A stretch of 64,000 bases of DNA from Paulownia fortunei (GCA_019321725.1 CM033110.1:16733278-16797277); one strand, 5' to 3'; positions 34,499 to 48,835 are shown, counted from the first letter of the stretch. The notes: generated by a model from the letters alone, not told the origin. A program made the numbers and translations.

Positions 34499-35827
34499 TT
34501 TCAAATGGTTGTTGAGATCCCGCCAAGAGTTTTTAAAAAGGCAAGTAGCTAATTAAAATGAATCAGAAGTTTGAATTTATAATTGGGTCGATATTTCACG
34601 TTAGTGCAAAAATGTAGTTATCAATGTAATATTAAAAATAAATAAAATAGAATTGGGTGGAATATGTATGTGTAGTGTAGTACTCTCTTTTATAAAACAC
34701 ATTAGTTGGTTACTTAGAGATTTAAGTTTGAAAGTTTAAATATACAGATAATTTAAAATAAAGTTTGGACATAATTCACATGAAAAGATGGAAGTTTTGG
34801 TTATAATAACTTATAGATAAGAAGCAAGAACCAAATTTACACTACCCAATGGTTTCTGACACACTTGAAGTACTAGCAAGGCACAGAAACCAGTTTGCCT
34901 AACAATTTATAGTATGCTTCACAATTTCTGTTTTACCCCCCCTTTGGCAGGAGTTTCATCCAGGATATGCATATATTCAGATATAAACACAAAGGATAGG
35001 GAAGAAAATGCCAACTCCTTTGTAGCAATTGTTCCCTTCCATTCCATTTCACCAAGGAAAAATGACAAAATTATACCATACGCATCTTCTTCAAGTTCTC
35101 AGTTCCCTTTTCTAGATATCTTATGATATCCCTGCAATCCATCAACTTATGCTTGATACACACTTCATTAGCCCAGAATCCCCAACACAAAACCTCTTGA
35201 ACTATATGCACTATAAGGAACAGAAAATAGACTTAAATCGATCATTAAGTACAAAAGAAAGAGCATTGCCATGACGAAACCATGTTCATATTGAACTTCT
35301 TTTTACTGAGTTGATTCAATAAATAAAAAGGTATATCAGAGACCCAACTCAGTCAATTATAAACTCCCAATAAAGCTGTAAGACATTGAGAAATTGATTG
35401 TCTTAAATGTTAATATTCCAAATCAACAAGTATAATTAGTAGGGTGACAATTTTTACTTGCCAACAGAGAGTCCAGAGGATCTGGACTAACAATTACTTC
35501 TACCATTACATTTGCTTATAACATAAAGAAAACACAAAATCATTCAATTTTTACCAGCTTTAAGGTGTTGTATTGTTTCTTTTACTTTGCCTTTTGTTTT
35601 TGACCTCTGCTTTTTTTCTCCTTTCTTGATCCCTTGTCAGTGTTGCCATCGGGATTTTACAAAATTTGAAATTTGTTCTTCCACCATGCACTTTACCACT
35701 TGCTCTACACTGCATCATTTGATGGCCATGATAATCAACGCCGCTTGCTAGAATCTGATTCGACTTTGCACAAAACAATTATATATGCTGATACATCATT
35801 GTGTGCTCACTTATCCCTTCTCCTACA
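34499..35827. other. Intergenic region between PPR start and CBSCBSPB stop
   Basis: Holds the PPR promoter on the left and the 3' UTR of the CBSCBSPB gene on the right. A 72-codon minus-strand frame at 35560-35778 lies where that UTR is expected and resembles nothing I know. I see no other gene. Confidence 0.45.
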
Positions 35828-38800
35828 TCATATTTTTGAGCGCTTCAAGTAGACCAATACCCCAATGCTCGTCAGAACGACTGCTCCTGCAAATATCCCA
35901 TAGCAGAGAGAGATCGATCCACCTTTCTCTGCACTCACGGTATCAGACGACAGCATCCTTGTTTCTTGACTTGAATCATAATAGTCCAAATGTAACCTCA
36001 AAACCTGGCAACATAAGACATGACATTAAGAGATATGACTGCCAAAAGTTAGCAACACCAATTGATGCTCTGGAGCAAAATAAACCATGAATTCATAACA
36101 AAAGGACAAAATCTCCCAGACACGTATGGGTATCCTTAATATCATACACTTAACACATAGTCAATTCTACCTCCACCATACACCAGTCACAAAAGGACAC
36201 ATGGGAGATGAGAGACTAAGAAATATGCAATAAAAGCTCCTTCACTTGAAAGATGATTTTGAAAAATAGGGAGTGGAGGAAGTATTCATGTTATAGCAAA
36301 AAGGTACTAGCTGATAATTTGAAGTTCCCTACAACAATATGGAAATAATATCAAGCATGCTTAAGATAATAGCAGCCGTCAGCAAATGTAGTATTATCAT
36401 CTCTGCATCAGCTCAACCACCAGTGATGGTGGTTGTGAAATGCCAACTCGACATATAATAGAAAAATATAAATAATAAGGTTCCTATAACTCTGTTGAGT
36501 ACTTTTACCAAGGAAGCTAGACAATATAAATACCGCCGCTCAAAACTAGCAAAAAGGAAACCTAAGAAAGATCTGAGATGTTAAGTAGCAACAAAACCAA
36601 ATCAGACAATTCTATGCCAGCCAAAAAGGAAAAAAACAAGCCAAAAAAATGAGGTAACAAACTAGTAGCAAAATATTACCAAAGAAAAATTGAGATTCAG
36701 AAGGCATAAAATAGCAAAAAAAAGAAGGATTGACATTTGTGGATCTGGAGAAGGTATGAATTTTTTAGAAGAAATGGTTTGTTGAAATGGCTTTATTTCA
36801 AGTTAGGATGAATGGCACTTCACCCACTTAAATTTGACTATTTTGGTGCATTATCCCCAAAAATAATTTTAAGCAATTTGCCCCCTCAAACTTAGGTGTT
36901 TGGAAACCCATTTCAAATGGACTTTTAGATATGAAAGTCCATTTGTAAAAAAATTATGTGTTTGGTAATTATTTTTGAATGAACTTTTAAAGTAAGTCAC
37001 TTTTCCAAAAGTCCATTTTGGAGAAGTGCAAAATTGAAGCTTTTGAATTTCTTTTCTTACACTTCTACTAAATGGGCGTAAAAATATATTTTTACCAAAC
37101 ACTTAACATACTTATAAGCACATTTTAAAAAAGTCCATTTTATAAATGGACTTTCATTTTAAATGTGCTCCAAACATGCACTTAATCATTTTGGCACTTT
37201 TCCCCGAAAAGTAAATTTGAGGGGGTGAAGTGCCATTTTCCCTTCAAGTTATCTTAAGTCAATCAGCATTTTCAATTCTAACAACAGAGACAATGAGGTA
37301 CTGTGTTTTCTCTTGGTATAGTAATATCCTTAGCGAGTGAGCTGAAACAGATAAAAATTTCAAATAAAAAAAAAAATACTAGATCATCATTATGGGGGTG
37401 GTGTTCTGAACTTTCTTCTTCAAAAGGTAGGTAAAAAACACAATATCCAAATCATGGATATCTATGCAGATGTGCCTCCAATATCGCCAAGCCTGAGGGT
37501 GGATGTTGAATACCACATTTTTTCATAGTTTACCATACTCGCTGAAACATTAAAATTTACGGGCAAACAATCATTCTCACCTTCAGTCCCACTGATCTTG
37601 CATGGGTTACAGCACCGACAAGATCTCCATCTGTTGTGAGCAGAACTTTATCACCTTCATCATCTTCATACTAAGAGATAAAATGGAAAGCATTAACAAG
37701 CTTCTCATTAAAAAGCAAACGATAACGAACATGCTATGTGTTTATATACCCACCAAAAGTTGAGGGCGGTTTTGATCAATGGATGCACCCACCCGTTGCA
37801 TAACAGCAGAAACAAGTTCAGCTAGATTCTCCGAGCCTGGTTGAGAAGACAAAGAAGCAAGAATAAAGCATTAGAACAAACCGAAGATGCTCTGCTGGAT
37901 TTCTTCATTGAACTTGAAAAACACCTCTAATGAGTACTAGAATGCTCCACTGCCTAGTGTAACAAATAACAAAAAGCAATCAATCTTTGTGATCGTTCGT
38001 CAAGATAAACCTGCCTGACTGGGCATAATGCTGATTTTACAACAAAAGTACCTAATATTAGAACATCAGTCGAAAATCAGTAGCACTCATCACCCTGATA
38101 CTTAAGTGTTAAATCAAGATCATCACTTCCACTTTAATTCCAAAGCAAGCATAGCATTTATAGAGAATGAAGTAAAAAACTCAATCATGCAAGGACACAT
38201 GATCTCCATTTCAGAACCTTTACTATGAACTCGTTCCATGTTGCTGACTACCTTCCACTAGTAATACATATTTATTTATTTTCAAGTTCCATTTAATAAA
38301 GCACCACCAGAAATAATGCTGTTGCTCAAAGAATTGCCAGTCCCTATTGTCACATTCTAGTATACTGTTTTCTGTTAAAGGACATAAATGTTCAGGGCTC
38401 TGTAAAGCTAGATGTATAGATGGCACTTATTCAAATATAGAGCACTTTAAGAACTTATATTAAAAGGCTCCAAATAATAATAAGAGATCCACAGTCGGGA
38501 AGATTTGAAACAAATCAAGATAGAAGCCAAGGTTGACATAGAAGCTCTACATACTCACCAAAATTAAATCGGTGCACATGCCCTTTATGATCCTTGAATT
38601 TAAAAGAAAAGGAATTCCCAAGACCAAGAGATGGGTAAGCAGATTTCGCATGTTCCGTACCATCTGATGGCACATGCTGGGACATAGACATCTCACTGTA
38701 TAAAAGAGCGAGCAGGATTAGTAGACACACATCCCAATCATCAAGATAATTAGCAAGAAAAGCCAAAGCAAGACCTGTGAGTGTCATAATCATCAGGGGG

Positions 38801-41800
38801 CTCCAAATTAAGTGCTGAATCCCAGAAATTTTGCATCACTGTATTTGCAACATCATTAACAGTGCCAGAGCCACTTTCAACCTTGAGAAAAAAATTAGAG
38901 GAACTTAATTCTCTCTCCATCAAGAAATAATATCCACATACACTGCCATGTTCACTAATTCTACTTTGTTCCTATTAGCAAATACCAATAATTGACAATA
39001 CAAGTGGCACGTTATAAAAACTTCTAACCTGACAAAAAACAGACAGTAAATATAGAATTAAATGACAGAATTTTTATTTCTCAATCCTAGAACACAAAGC
39101 GGAAGCCGAGAGATACAACACCAGGGTCATTCAGTACATAACATAATTAACTGCTCATAGAAAGTTAATAATGTGAAAAAAGAATAGTAAAGGCACTGAT
39201 ACATCTAATCCATAATTATCTCAATAATATGCAAATGCAAAAGGATTATAGCACATGCAGAAACATACGCTATGTTTGAATTAATTCTGTTTTCATTTTA
39301 AAGAAATATTTTTTCCCTCAGGAATGTGTGAAAATGGATATGCGTTTGGATTAGGGAGTCGCATGTTTTACCAATTGAGTTCACAGGTTGATTTGACATT
39401 TCATTTGAGAAACACGTTCGCTTTATTTGTTCTGAAATAAAGTGTGTTTTATGATAATAAAACCTTATTTTCCGAAAATGAGGCGCAGGCCTTTGACAAA
39501 AAGGGTTGAAATATGAGGTGTTTTCTGAAAATATTTTTTGAAAACAATTTGAAAAATTAAGAGAAACAAAGCATGATTTAGATTGAAAATGCAAAAATTT
39601 CAGAAAATGAATCCAAAGATAGCTATATTTTTATACACAGGTTAATGAGGAGAAAAACACAAATTCAATTTTATAAAGATATATTTCATCCCAGTCAATG
39701 ACAAGAACAGCATAAGTATCAGTTGACTCTTATATGGACACTCTGACAAGATAGTTATTCAGTTCCACTCCTGAAGGAGTCCTCTTAGGTTATCAGAGCT
39801 CCAGAGCTGTCAAATGAAATTATTCCAGATCAAAAAACCACGAGTAATTAGGATAGGGAACACATTCAAGTAGGCAAAGCTTTGATCAATAATTCTACAA
39901 GGTGTATCAATTACTAGTCAAGTTCCAGCCAACATACCAGAAATTTAAGGGGACATTCAATATTTTGCATCATCAAATAAGCAATAGGTATCAAGAAAAC
40001 AAAGCAAACCAATAATAAAGAAAATAATGCGCAAATGCAGCTGCACTTGATCTATGGCAATCAAGAGAAAAGAACTTTACCATAGAAATTGCTGCATGAG
40101 TTATCTGTAAAACATCTATACAAGCAGTAACACATCCATCTGCCAAGAAAATAAAGTTAAAATTTTTCATAATGGAAGAAAGAAAATATAAAACTAGTAC
40201 TCACCTTTGTCAACAACGGGAAGATGTAAAAATTTCCCATCATGCATTATATGCAATGCTTCAAGAATAGTTGTCTCTAGTGTTGCACATTCAGGGTTAG
40301 GCGTCATTACCTTGAGAAAAAGAAGTTGTATGATAGCATGATAAGTCAACAGAAACATCTTAAACCAAACAATGATTACCCGGTGAAAGTTAAGGAAGCA
40401 CATTTCACTAGATTTATGAATTCAAAATTTATGTCACAGTACTATTTTCTAATCAGTGACAGAACTGCAGAAGTGATTTCATCACAAAGTCCATGACAAC
40501 TCAAAATAAAGACCAAAGGGACATAGCCTGAGATATGAGTCTTATGACATCAACAACTGGAGATTCAGGACGCGCAAAAAGGTTAGAATAATTCGCTTAT
40601 CATGCATCCGCACAAGTAATCCAAAATAGGCAACAGAAAGACACCTATTCAACATTTGGATAACTTTTGAGAACACCTACGAGAGAGATGATTTGAATCA
40701 TATTAAGTGATGTGCAAAAGCAGCCTCAGGATAAGGGTCTATAATAAATCATGAGGGCCAAAAGCATAGTAAGTTAGTCAAGTAATTGATGAAATATGAA
40801 GAGACTACCCAGCATATTTTGCAAACTGGAGCCACTAAAATAAAGAAAGCTGTCAAACCTTTTCAACTAGAGTCAGCTCAGGAGAGAGGTTTTGGGCCAC
40901 AACTCGCATAAGTATATCTTTTGAACTGAAACAAAATTCCAAAAAATTAACCATAAGCTAAGTCACCTTTGAAAAAGCACATATCATTAACAACTCCCTT
41001 ACATAAATCTACAACATATTAAAAGAAGCATAATTTTCTGATCAAAATATTATACGTGAGTATCCCCTGAATGTTGTTTCCTGTCATAATAAGAACTGAA
41101 TTGACCCGTAATTCACGCATTCTTTTAGCAGCAAACTGAACAGGATCTGAAGGTGCTACAATTGCAACCCTGAAGATGTGACACTATTACAAAATTAGTA
41201 ACATAAACAATGCCAAGAAAACCATCGTTGCATAGAACGAAAGACCCTCAGCAAGTACGATTTACCTAGAACTTTCGGAAATGATAGCGGATAGAGAAGG
41301 CTTGAACATGCGTTCCCTAAGAGTTTCTATAAAAGCTGATGGTGCTGAAATATAGAAGAAATCCAAAGAAACAAAGAAATTTTTATCAACATTAGATGTA
41401 GTTATGCAAATAGAATGATAAATACTAGACTAAGTCAATGAAAAAAAAAACATTTATGAAGTGCTATAAACTCAATAATCCAACCATACAATAGTGAGTA
41501 TGAACTCCTTAAAATGATTATAAGGATTTAATAGACGGTTCACACTAGCTACTAACTAGAACCTTGATCTTAAGCATTTGCAGTCAGCAGTTCAGCTTCA
41601 ATTCCAGAGCAATTGAAGCATGGTTGTAGATTTGGTCTCATATGAGATCCTGGAAGAACCATAAGGTAGTAAGGAGGCCCACATGGCACAGAACTGCAGG
41701 AATCTAGGCTTGTGGACAGTCTTCTGATGTGCTAGAACTAGGATGAAGCAAATCTACATGGAAGAGTTTTGTTCAGAGCAGTCCAATTGTTTGAGTGGAA

Positions 41801-44774
41801 ATCTGGAGACTTTGACTAGTTTATGAAGGCTTGAAGAGCTACTAACAACCTGGGCTTAAGCTTTTTAAGCCAGCACTATAAAGTTGAAGAAGTTCTAAAT
41901 CCAGTACTTTGGACACGCATCATGTCATTTAGTTATCCAGTAAAACCTTTGAAAAATGCCCCTCCCAAAAAACAACTTATTTCTTTTGATTCCTTCCTTA
42001 TATTCCTTTCACTACTTTCATCTGCAACCATGGCCCCTTTATAATTAAAAAGTGAAGGCAAAATGTACTTTGTAACTCTTAAGCTATTAAATTTTTATAT
42101 TCACAAGTTGATAGCATGCCTGTCCAAGGGGTAAAGGAGTCGGTGCAACTTAAATTTAGAATCACCTAAGGGCTTCCTTTAAACACATTTCAAGATAATG
42201 TTCCTTACTGACAATAAAAACAAGTCACAAATTAATCAAACTTCATATGAATATAGGATTTGCAAGAAAGTGAACAAATGCAAGTCAAAATTACTTCTCT
42301 AACACTGAGGAGATACCTTCTTTTTTGTCCCATTTTGGCATGCATATAGCAGGTCTTCCTATATAAAACCAATATTTACAGCAAATATACATTCAAATGG
42401 GAACTAACCAGAAAAATTGCTTCCAAATTGACGTTCAACACCTTCAACTGCCGCTGCAATAGCACTTCCCTGCTCTGCAGCCTTCTCCATTCTTGATATG
42501 GCGTCATAAAGGCATTTTGTGATATCTAACAGTGCTATAACTTCACCATTCTCAACAACAGGGAGGTGCCGAAATTTCCCTATTAAGGTAAAAGACCAAA
42601 CAGGTAAATTGTAATTATAAGTAGCAAATAGATGTGAATAAATATAAAGGGTAAAATAGTAATTAAGTATTAGACGTTTGGGTTTTTTAACAAAGCAAAA
42701 CCTAAAGGGTGATACTGGTGATCGCACAAAAGGAAAAATTACAGTCATAACTAGGCAAACATCAGGGGAGGTCAACGTAATTAACCTCCTAAAGTTGGTC
42801 ATTCTTTCAACAAATATTTATAGCATTGTAATCAATGCTTAAGTAGCCTCATGCACAACCTCAAACTTAAATTCTTATTCACAACAAAATCATACAAGGC
42901 ACTGAGCATAACAAATACTCTGTATGCAAACACAGCACATAAAAAGTAACCTTGGACCATCTTCTGCAAAGCGTCAATAGCCAAAGAATCTGAGTTCACA
43001 AAAATGGGATTTCTTGTCATCACTTTCGAAATTATTGTCTGCTCTGGCCTCAACTCCTCAGCTATAACCCTGGTTGCTATGTCCTACACACAAAAAACAA
43101 TTACAATAAATTCAAGCATCAACAATCTTACAATGACAATGCTGCACATTCTATCGCAGTAATTTAAAGGGCAGATGGTTCAGTTCCATGGCAGTGTATG
43201 AGTTAATCTCATTGGCATATGCAGAAACAAATAACAATGCCTTCGAATTCTTCTTCTTCTTGCTTCCACTTAAGAAAACACATAAAAAACAAATCCAAAA
43301 CAAGCAAAACAAAGCCAGCTACAAATAGAATTATGCACAGAATGCTCATGAGATGAGTACCTTATCAGTGACAATTCCGGAGAGCAAGGCATTAGCATCA
43401 GTCAGCAGAACAGCATCAACACGCCTGGCTGCCATCCTCCGACAGGCATCCGACACAGTGGTCCCCTCAGGAATTGTAAGTGCCTTAGATAACCGGAGTT
43501 TCTTCACTGTCCTCTCCCAAACAACAGACCTACATATACACATACGCAACCAAACACAGTCGATGTCAAATCATACAATAATATAGAAGTTTAACCAGTT
43601 GAATTAAAGGTCCAAGCATAGACGTAAAAGAGCAACAACTAATGGTACCCCTAAAATCTTCACTTTGATATACTAGATGAGAAAACATGCAACCACAATA
43701 TAATCAAAGCTGTGGGCAACACACATTAAAGCACATATGCATGAACATATTAAAAACTATTTAGACAAAATGCATATATGCAATCAACATAGAGATGTCC
43801 AATTCTACGCATAAAAGTGCAATCAAATGAGCTAGAGTAAAAGTCCAAGCACAGAGGTAAAAAAGACAACAATTAAATAATTGTACCCTAAAGTCCGTAC
43901 TCTCATATACTAGAGACATGGAAACACAATGTAATCAAAAGACAGTGGGGAACACATGAAAGCATATATGCATGAAAAATAGCAGTTTGCCACCCTCCCC
44001 ACAAAAAAAGCCACTGGAAAAGACTGTGTGCATAATCTACATTTGATTAAGAGCAATTTGGTCATCCCACCCAAATTCCATCAAAATCAAGGAGTTATCG
44101 GTGCATGGGGCATGGCTACATACTCAGAGAATGAAAATCAACGAAGTGGCAGGGCAAACTTACAGGAGAAAATTTATGGCACCCTATACTTTACTTTTCA
44201 AGCAGTTAAATTAGCAGCAACTACTTAAATTAATCCATATTTCACGTTACAATCCATCTGAAATGCATTACTAATAGCTGCAGCACTTCTCAGGCAATAA
44301 ACTCTCACTCGTATCATAATTAGTCTTCTTCCAGTTAACTATCATCACAAATCCTTGCATCTAAAGTGTAGTTGCGCAAACCAATTCATTTCCTAATTCC
44401 TACTAATATGTCAACCACTAAAACCGCATGCTGTTCAAAGATTTTGACTTTCACCTTCAATTAGCGATACTTATTTCACCAATATATCAATACTCAAACT
44501 CAAGTCTCAATCCAAAAAAGAATATAAAAAAGCAACACACGTGCACAAACTACGCAAACAATTCTTCTTCTTTTTTTTTTTTTTTGCAGGGGGTTGGGGT
44601 GCTGAGGGGAGGGGAAGCTTACGAGTTAGAAGGGGAGGACGACTTGGCGTTGGTCCCATTAGTGGCGGAGCCGTTCTCAGAAGGAGGCGCCGACGACTTC
44701 TTCACGGCGGAGGGATTGCGCTTTTGGGCCATGCTGTTGCGTCTCGGAGCCGGCGGGCCAAGCGGACCACTCAT
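35828..44774 (-). CDS. CBSCBSPB: CBS and PB1 domain-containing membrane-anchored protein (CBSCBSPB family), 547 aa, 14 exons
   Basis: Exons in order: 44774-44623, 43529-43361, 43083-42951, 42579-42409, 41344-41266, 41169-41056, 40925-40859, 40310-40205, 40139-40081, 38881-38775, 38695-38559, 37836-37754, 37670-37581 and 36004-35828. All introns are GT-AG and all phases close (1644 nt). The N terminus is Ser/Pro/Lys-rich (1-60). Two pairs of CBS motifs follow: about residues 65-200 (CRRMAARRVDAVLL, KFRHLPVVENGEVIALLD) and about 235-365 (AAKRMRELRVNSVLIM, MHDGKFLHLPVVDKDG). The PB1 domain is at about 410-495 (FKFKDHKGHVHRF, then YEDDEGDKVLLTTDGDLVGA). A single C-terminal membrane segment spans about 520-542 and ends VYLKRSKI. 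CBS pairs bind adenosine ligands and PB1 mediates heterodimers. The cellular role of the plant family is poorly known. Transcription starts upstream of 44774, in the segment copied at 288-470. Confidence 0.93.
36806..37242. mobile_element. MITE in the last intron of the CBSCBSPB gene (437 bp)
   Basis: The ends are inverted: GGATGAATGGCACTTCACCC on the left and GGGAAAATGGCACTTCACCC reading in from the right. A 9-bp direct repeat TTCAAGTTA flanks it (36797-36805 and 37243-37251). This fits a MULE-derived MITE. The interior (about 36890-37170) is closely related, in reverse orientation, to 63485-63785. It is non-coding, lies inside the intron between exons 13 and 14, and touches no splice site. 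Confidence 0.85.
39270..39625. mobile_element. Possible short inverted-repeat element in the CBSCBSPB intron between exons 9 and 10
   Basis: The left edge GCTATGTTTGAATTAATTCT and the right edge read inward (GCTATCTTTGGATTCATTTT) are about 70% alike. No target duplication was found. The low identity makes this tentative. Confidence 0.35.
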
Positions 44775-47640
44775 TTTCCTTTTTATTTATCTCTATATGT
44801 GTATATAGATATAGAATTTACGTGTAATTATATTGTGTATCTCCGCGAATATGAAGAAGGGCACAAGGATTTTAACATTTTCAAGAATGGTGAAATTTTA
44901 TTGAATCGATAGAGAGGTTAGGGCTCGAATATTTGGCAATGCCCTAATCCTCTCCTCTCTTCTTCTTGACTTCTTTTTCTGATGAGTAAAACTAATTCCT
45001 CATAATGAAAATCGTTATGAATATTAAATTAATTTAACGGAGTTTTTGTTAATTATGTTAAATTAAACATAATATACAATCAGTAAATAAAAAATTATAG
45101 TCTTCATAATAATTTTCATGTGTGTCACGCAAACATCTCTTTTATTAAGAATTTTACCAGTGGTTATTTACTATCTTCAATGCATTGATCAATTTCAATA
45201 AATTTTGCTTTTGAATTGAAAATTGTCTCGAATTAGATCTCGGAAGATGTCGTGTTGTATATTATAAATATTTTATTTTATTTTTATATGATTATTTAAA
45301 TTTTAATCTGCAATGTAAATTTATAATAAATATATATTAAATAAAATATTTTATATGCATTTATAATATGTAACACTAAATTAGAATTGAGTATAAAACC
45401 GTATACAATGAAGCAGACATGATTCAGATTAGTGCAATATGAAATTACATGTTGCTTTGTTAGATGTTGGCAAAATTAATTGTAATACTGGCATGGTGGA
45501 AAGATAGGTTAAAAAAAACCAATCAAACTCTAGTTTCAACTTTAAATAAATAAATCATATAACTTTTTTTTCAATTTTTTATAAATAAATAAATAATAGA
45601 ACTACTTAAATAATTTAATAGATGGTCTATTTAGTGGAGGGTTATTGTTGAGTTTATTACCAAAAATGGATTATCCAATTGCATTTATAAAAAATCAATC
45701 TTGCTAAATAATATTTTAAAGTAAATCAATATGTCATATTTATTTTTAACAAATAAAATAACTTTTTTGTTGACAAACAGACATTGAATGAGGAAAAATC
45801 TTGAAATACTTATTTCTATTAGAATTATTAGAATAAATATAAAAATATAAATAAGATATCTATATTTATGTGTGCGTGCGTGGAAAAATTATGGGCATAA
45901 GATCAATACATATGATTACAATGTTGCCATGATACGGGAAATTATTTTTATTAAAATATAAAAATTAAATTATGTAAAACTTTAATAATTCAAAATATAA
46001 TGGGAAAGTAATTATAATAAATACAAAAAATATTTAGAAAAAAAAAAGTATTTTGCCTAACTAAGTTATTAATTATCTTATGTAGATAATCTATAGTCAA
46101 GAATTTTAAATCTTTATGGTGGGGAAGACATGTTTTAACTCATATGGAAGGGCAATTTAATAATTTGGAAGACAGACAAGATTTTATATTTTATTTTATT
46201 TTTATATTAAATTTAAGAATATAACCACATTGAGAGAAGAGGGTGAGTGCATGGTCCAACCCTTGGCTCCATCTCTACGAATCCTAATTCTATCCTCATC
46301 ACTTACTAATCATCTCTTCAAACTATTTGTTTGATATACATTGAGTAAGATCACAATGGAGTGTTTTTTTTTGCTTTTTCTTTTAATAAAATTTAAAAAT
46401 TTAATCATCGATAAACAGTATGCAATTCTTTTTTACTATAACTGTTGTAGCAAAAATTCGTACCTACTTAATGTCACATTCTCCGTATGTAGAAATTAGA
46501 GAGGACAACATAACGAATCTGAAAAAGATATAGAGGAACAAATAGGAGTGTGCATTCAGTAAAATCATATCGAATTGAATCAAAAATTCGATTAACCAAA
46601 AATTTCATGTACCATTTAATCATACTGAATACCAAAACGAAGTAAAATGGTTCGGTTCTATCTTTACCGAAATAATTTCGATAATTTGATACGATTTTCG
46701 GTAAAAATAATTTTATTTTTTTTTTAAAAAGAGAAGTTGTATTGTTTTGGTTCAGTATTCCACCATATCGAACCGAACTAAACCGATTTAGCCGGTTCAA
46801 TTCAATTTTTACCGATCTAACCAGTAATATGCCAAATCGAACTCAATAAAAAAAATACTTAATTTTAAAAATCTCCTAAAATAATGATAAAAATCAATCA
46901 CAACATACTTAAATAATATAAAAAATGTAGGATACTTAAATCACATAAAAAATATCGGATCATCAAACTAAAAAGTACACCACCACCACAATCCTATTAG
47001 TTCGATATAACCTGTTACACATAATGATAATATCCAAATTAAAAGACACAATACTACAAGGTCCATAACAGTCCGTTATTTATTGTTTAATATTTACATG
47101 ACTTAATTATCATACATTATAACATAAGAGCGATAAAAACTGCCCAATGTAAATTGAAAAGAAAATAGCATCTAGTAATCCAAAGCAAAATAACCAAATA
47201 TCTCCAGATCGAAGAGCCAAAAGTTGTCCATACCATTTGTGTGATTGTGGAAAAACCAACAAATTCTTCCTCGAGTAGTGGTCACTTATAAGAAAAATGT
47301 ATGTGACAAGAAACACAAATCAGATATTTTGATATCCGCACCTTGATATCATAAGAGTAAGTTAAAAGATGATAAGGACATTCAAAACCATTCACTAAAA
47401 TAAATAAAAAATTGAATACAAATGTTTACACCAACTAAGAAGTAACACACTCAACCTCATTTGCAATAAATTCCCTCTACTAAGTACAGACTATGCATTT
47501 ATATGCATATTCTAAAATCTCAAATATGTTCCAATAAAAGGTTTTATTTGTTAATTGATGTTATTTTGTTCCCCTCCCATTAAAACTAACTAATTGCAAA
47601 ATGAGTAAAAGTAGCAGTTTAAATTATTTTCGATTCTTTT
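44775..47640. other. CBSCBSPB leader (to about 44965), then AT-rich intergenic DNA
   Basis: The first 190 bp are shared with 288-470. The rest has no gene I recognise. About 46545-46830 begins TAGGAGTGTGCATTCAG, a hAT-end-like motif. It is rich in TTCGGT/ACCGAA words, including a hairpin around ACCGAAATAATTTCG / CGATTTTCGGT, so it is probably a decayed hAT-type MITE. Confidence 0.4.
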
Positions 47641-47653
47641 ATGTTATAAGTTC

Positions 47654-48835
47654 AAGGGGAAAAACATTAAACCATCCGAACTATCGTGTTTTTTACATTT
47701 TCATCCTTTAAATTTTTTTTTAGTTTGCATTTTGTCATCCAAAGTACACGAATTTTACACTTTGTCGTCCAAGACCTCCCGTCAACATAATATTCCATCG
47801 AAATTACATCATATGCGCGATACATGTTAAAATTTTTGCATTTTGCCACCCCAACGTTGCAAAAAATTTCACTTTGCCACCTCGGTTTAAAAAAAGTTAA
47901 AAGAATATGTATATGTATTTACTTTATCTATTTTTTAAATCCTTTTTATTTCTCTAGTTGAATTATAAATTCTATTCTTTAATTCATTTTATTAAAATTT
48001 AATTAAATTAAAAAATAATGATAAATAAAAAGAAAAAAGAAAAAAGAAAAAAATAAATTATTATTTATCGATTTTGAGATGAGTAAAATAACTTATGTAC
48101 ACCAATGCAAATTTTAACATATTATAATGCATTTTGTAAAAAAAAAATCAGTCTAAACTCAAGCAAAATTAAAAAAGATAAATAGTTGTAAATTACATTT
48201 ATAGATTAGCAAATTCTATACAACTATAGCAATAATAAAATTTTAAATAATCAATTGCATTATAATAGTAATACTATTTTTTTAAAAAAATTTACTTGAG
48301 TTTAGATTATTTTTTTTTAAAAAATGCAATATAATATGTTAAAATTTGCATGGTGTATATTTATAATTTTATTCACCTCAAAATTGACAAAATAACTATT
48401 TATATTTTTATTTGTTACTTTTCAATTTATAATTATAATAATTTCAATTTAAAATTTAGTAAAGTAAATAGAGAATATAATTTATAATTCAACAAGCAGT
48501 AGAAAAAATAATTTTGCTGACAATGTATTTTTTATTATAGTAAGTACTAATTAAAATTATTTTTTTGTAGATGAATATTAGAAAAAGAGATAAAATACAT
48601 GTATATACATAATTTTTAAATTTTTTTAAATTAAAGTGGTAAAGTGAAAATCGTATAAAATTTGAATGACAAAATTCAAAAACTTTAGCATATACCATGC
48701 ACGTGATGAAATTTCGATGGAATACGGAAGATCTTAGATAATAAAATATAAAACTCATATGCTTTGAATAATAAAGTATAAAAAAAAAACAGATTTAGAA
48801 GGTTAGTTCGAATAGGTTAATGATTTTTTTTCCTA
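47654..48835. mobile_element. Fold-back element: about 1.2-kb imperfect palindrome
   Basis: The left arm (from AAGGGGAAAAACATTAAACC) and the right arm read backward (AGGAAAAAAAATCATTAACC) stay alignable for several hundred bases. Paired landmarks include TATTCCATCGAAATT against GTATTCCATCGAAATTT, CATTTTGTCATCCAAA against AATTTTGTCATTCAAA, and GAGATGAGTAAA against GAGGTGAATAAA near the middle. The centre lies near 48220-48240. It is non-coding. The arms resemble the long TIRs of MULE-type fold-back repeats, and I found no clear target duplication. Confidence 0.75.

Noticed and set aside
40859..40925. A suspected frameshift in CBSCBSPB exon 7
   Set aside because: Recounting the T-runs at both edges gave a 67-nt exon whose phase fits both neighbours.
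44428..44912. Plus-strand frames of 120 or more codons over CBSCBSPB exon 1
   Set aside because: They are antisense to exon 1 and its leader. The minus-strand exon joins exon 2 in phase.
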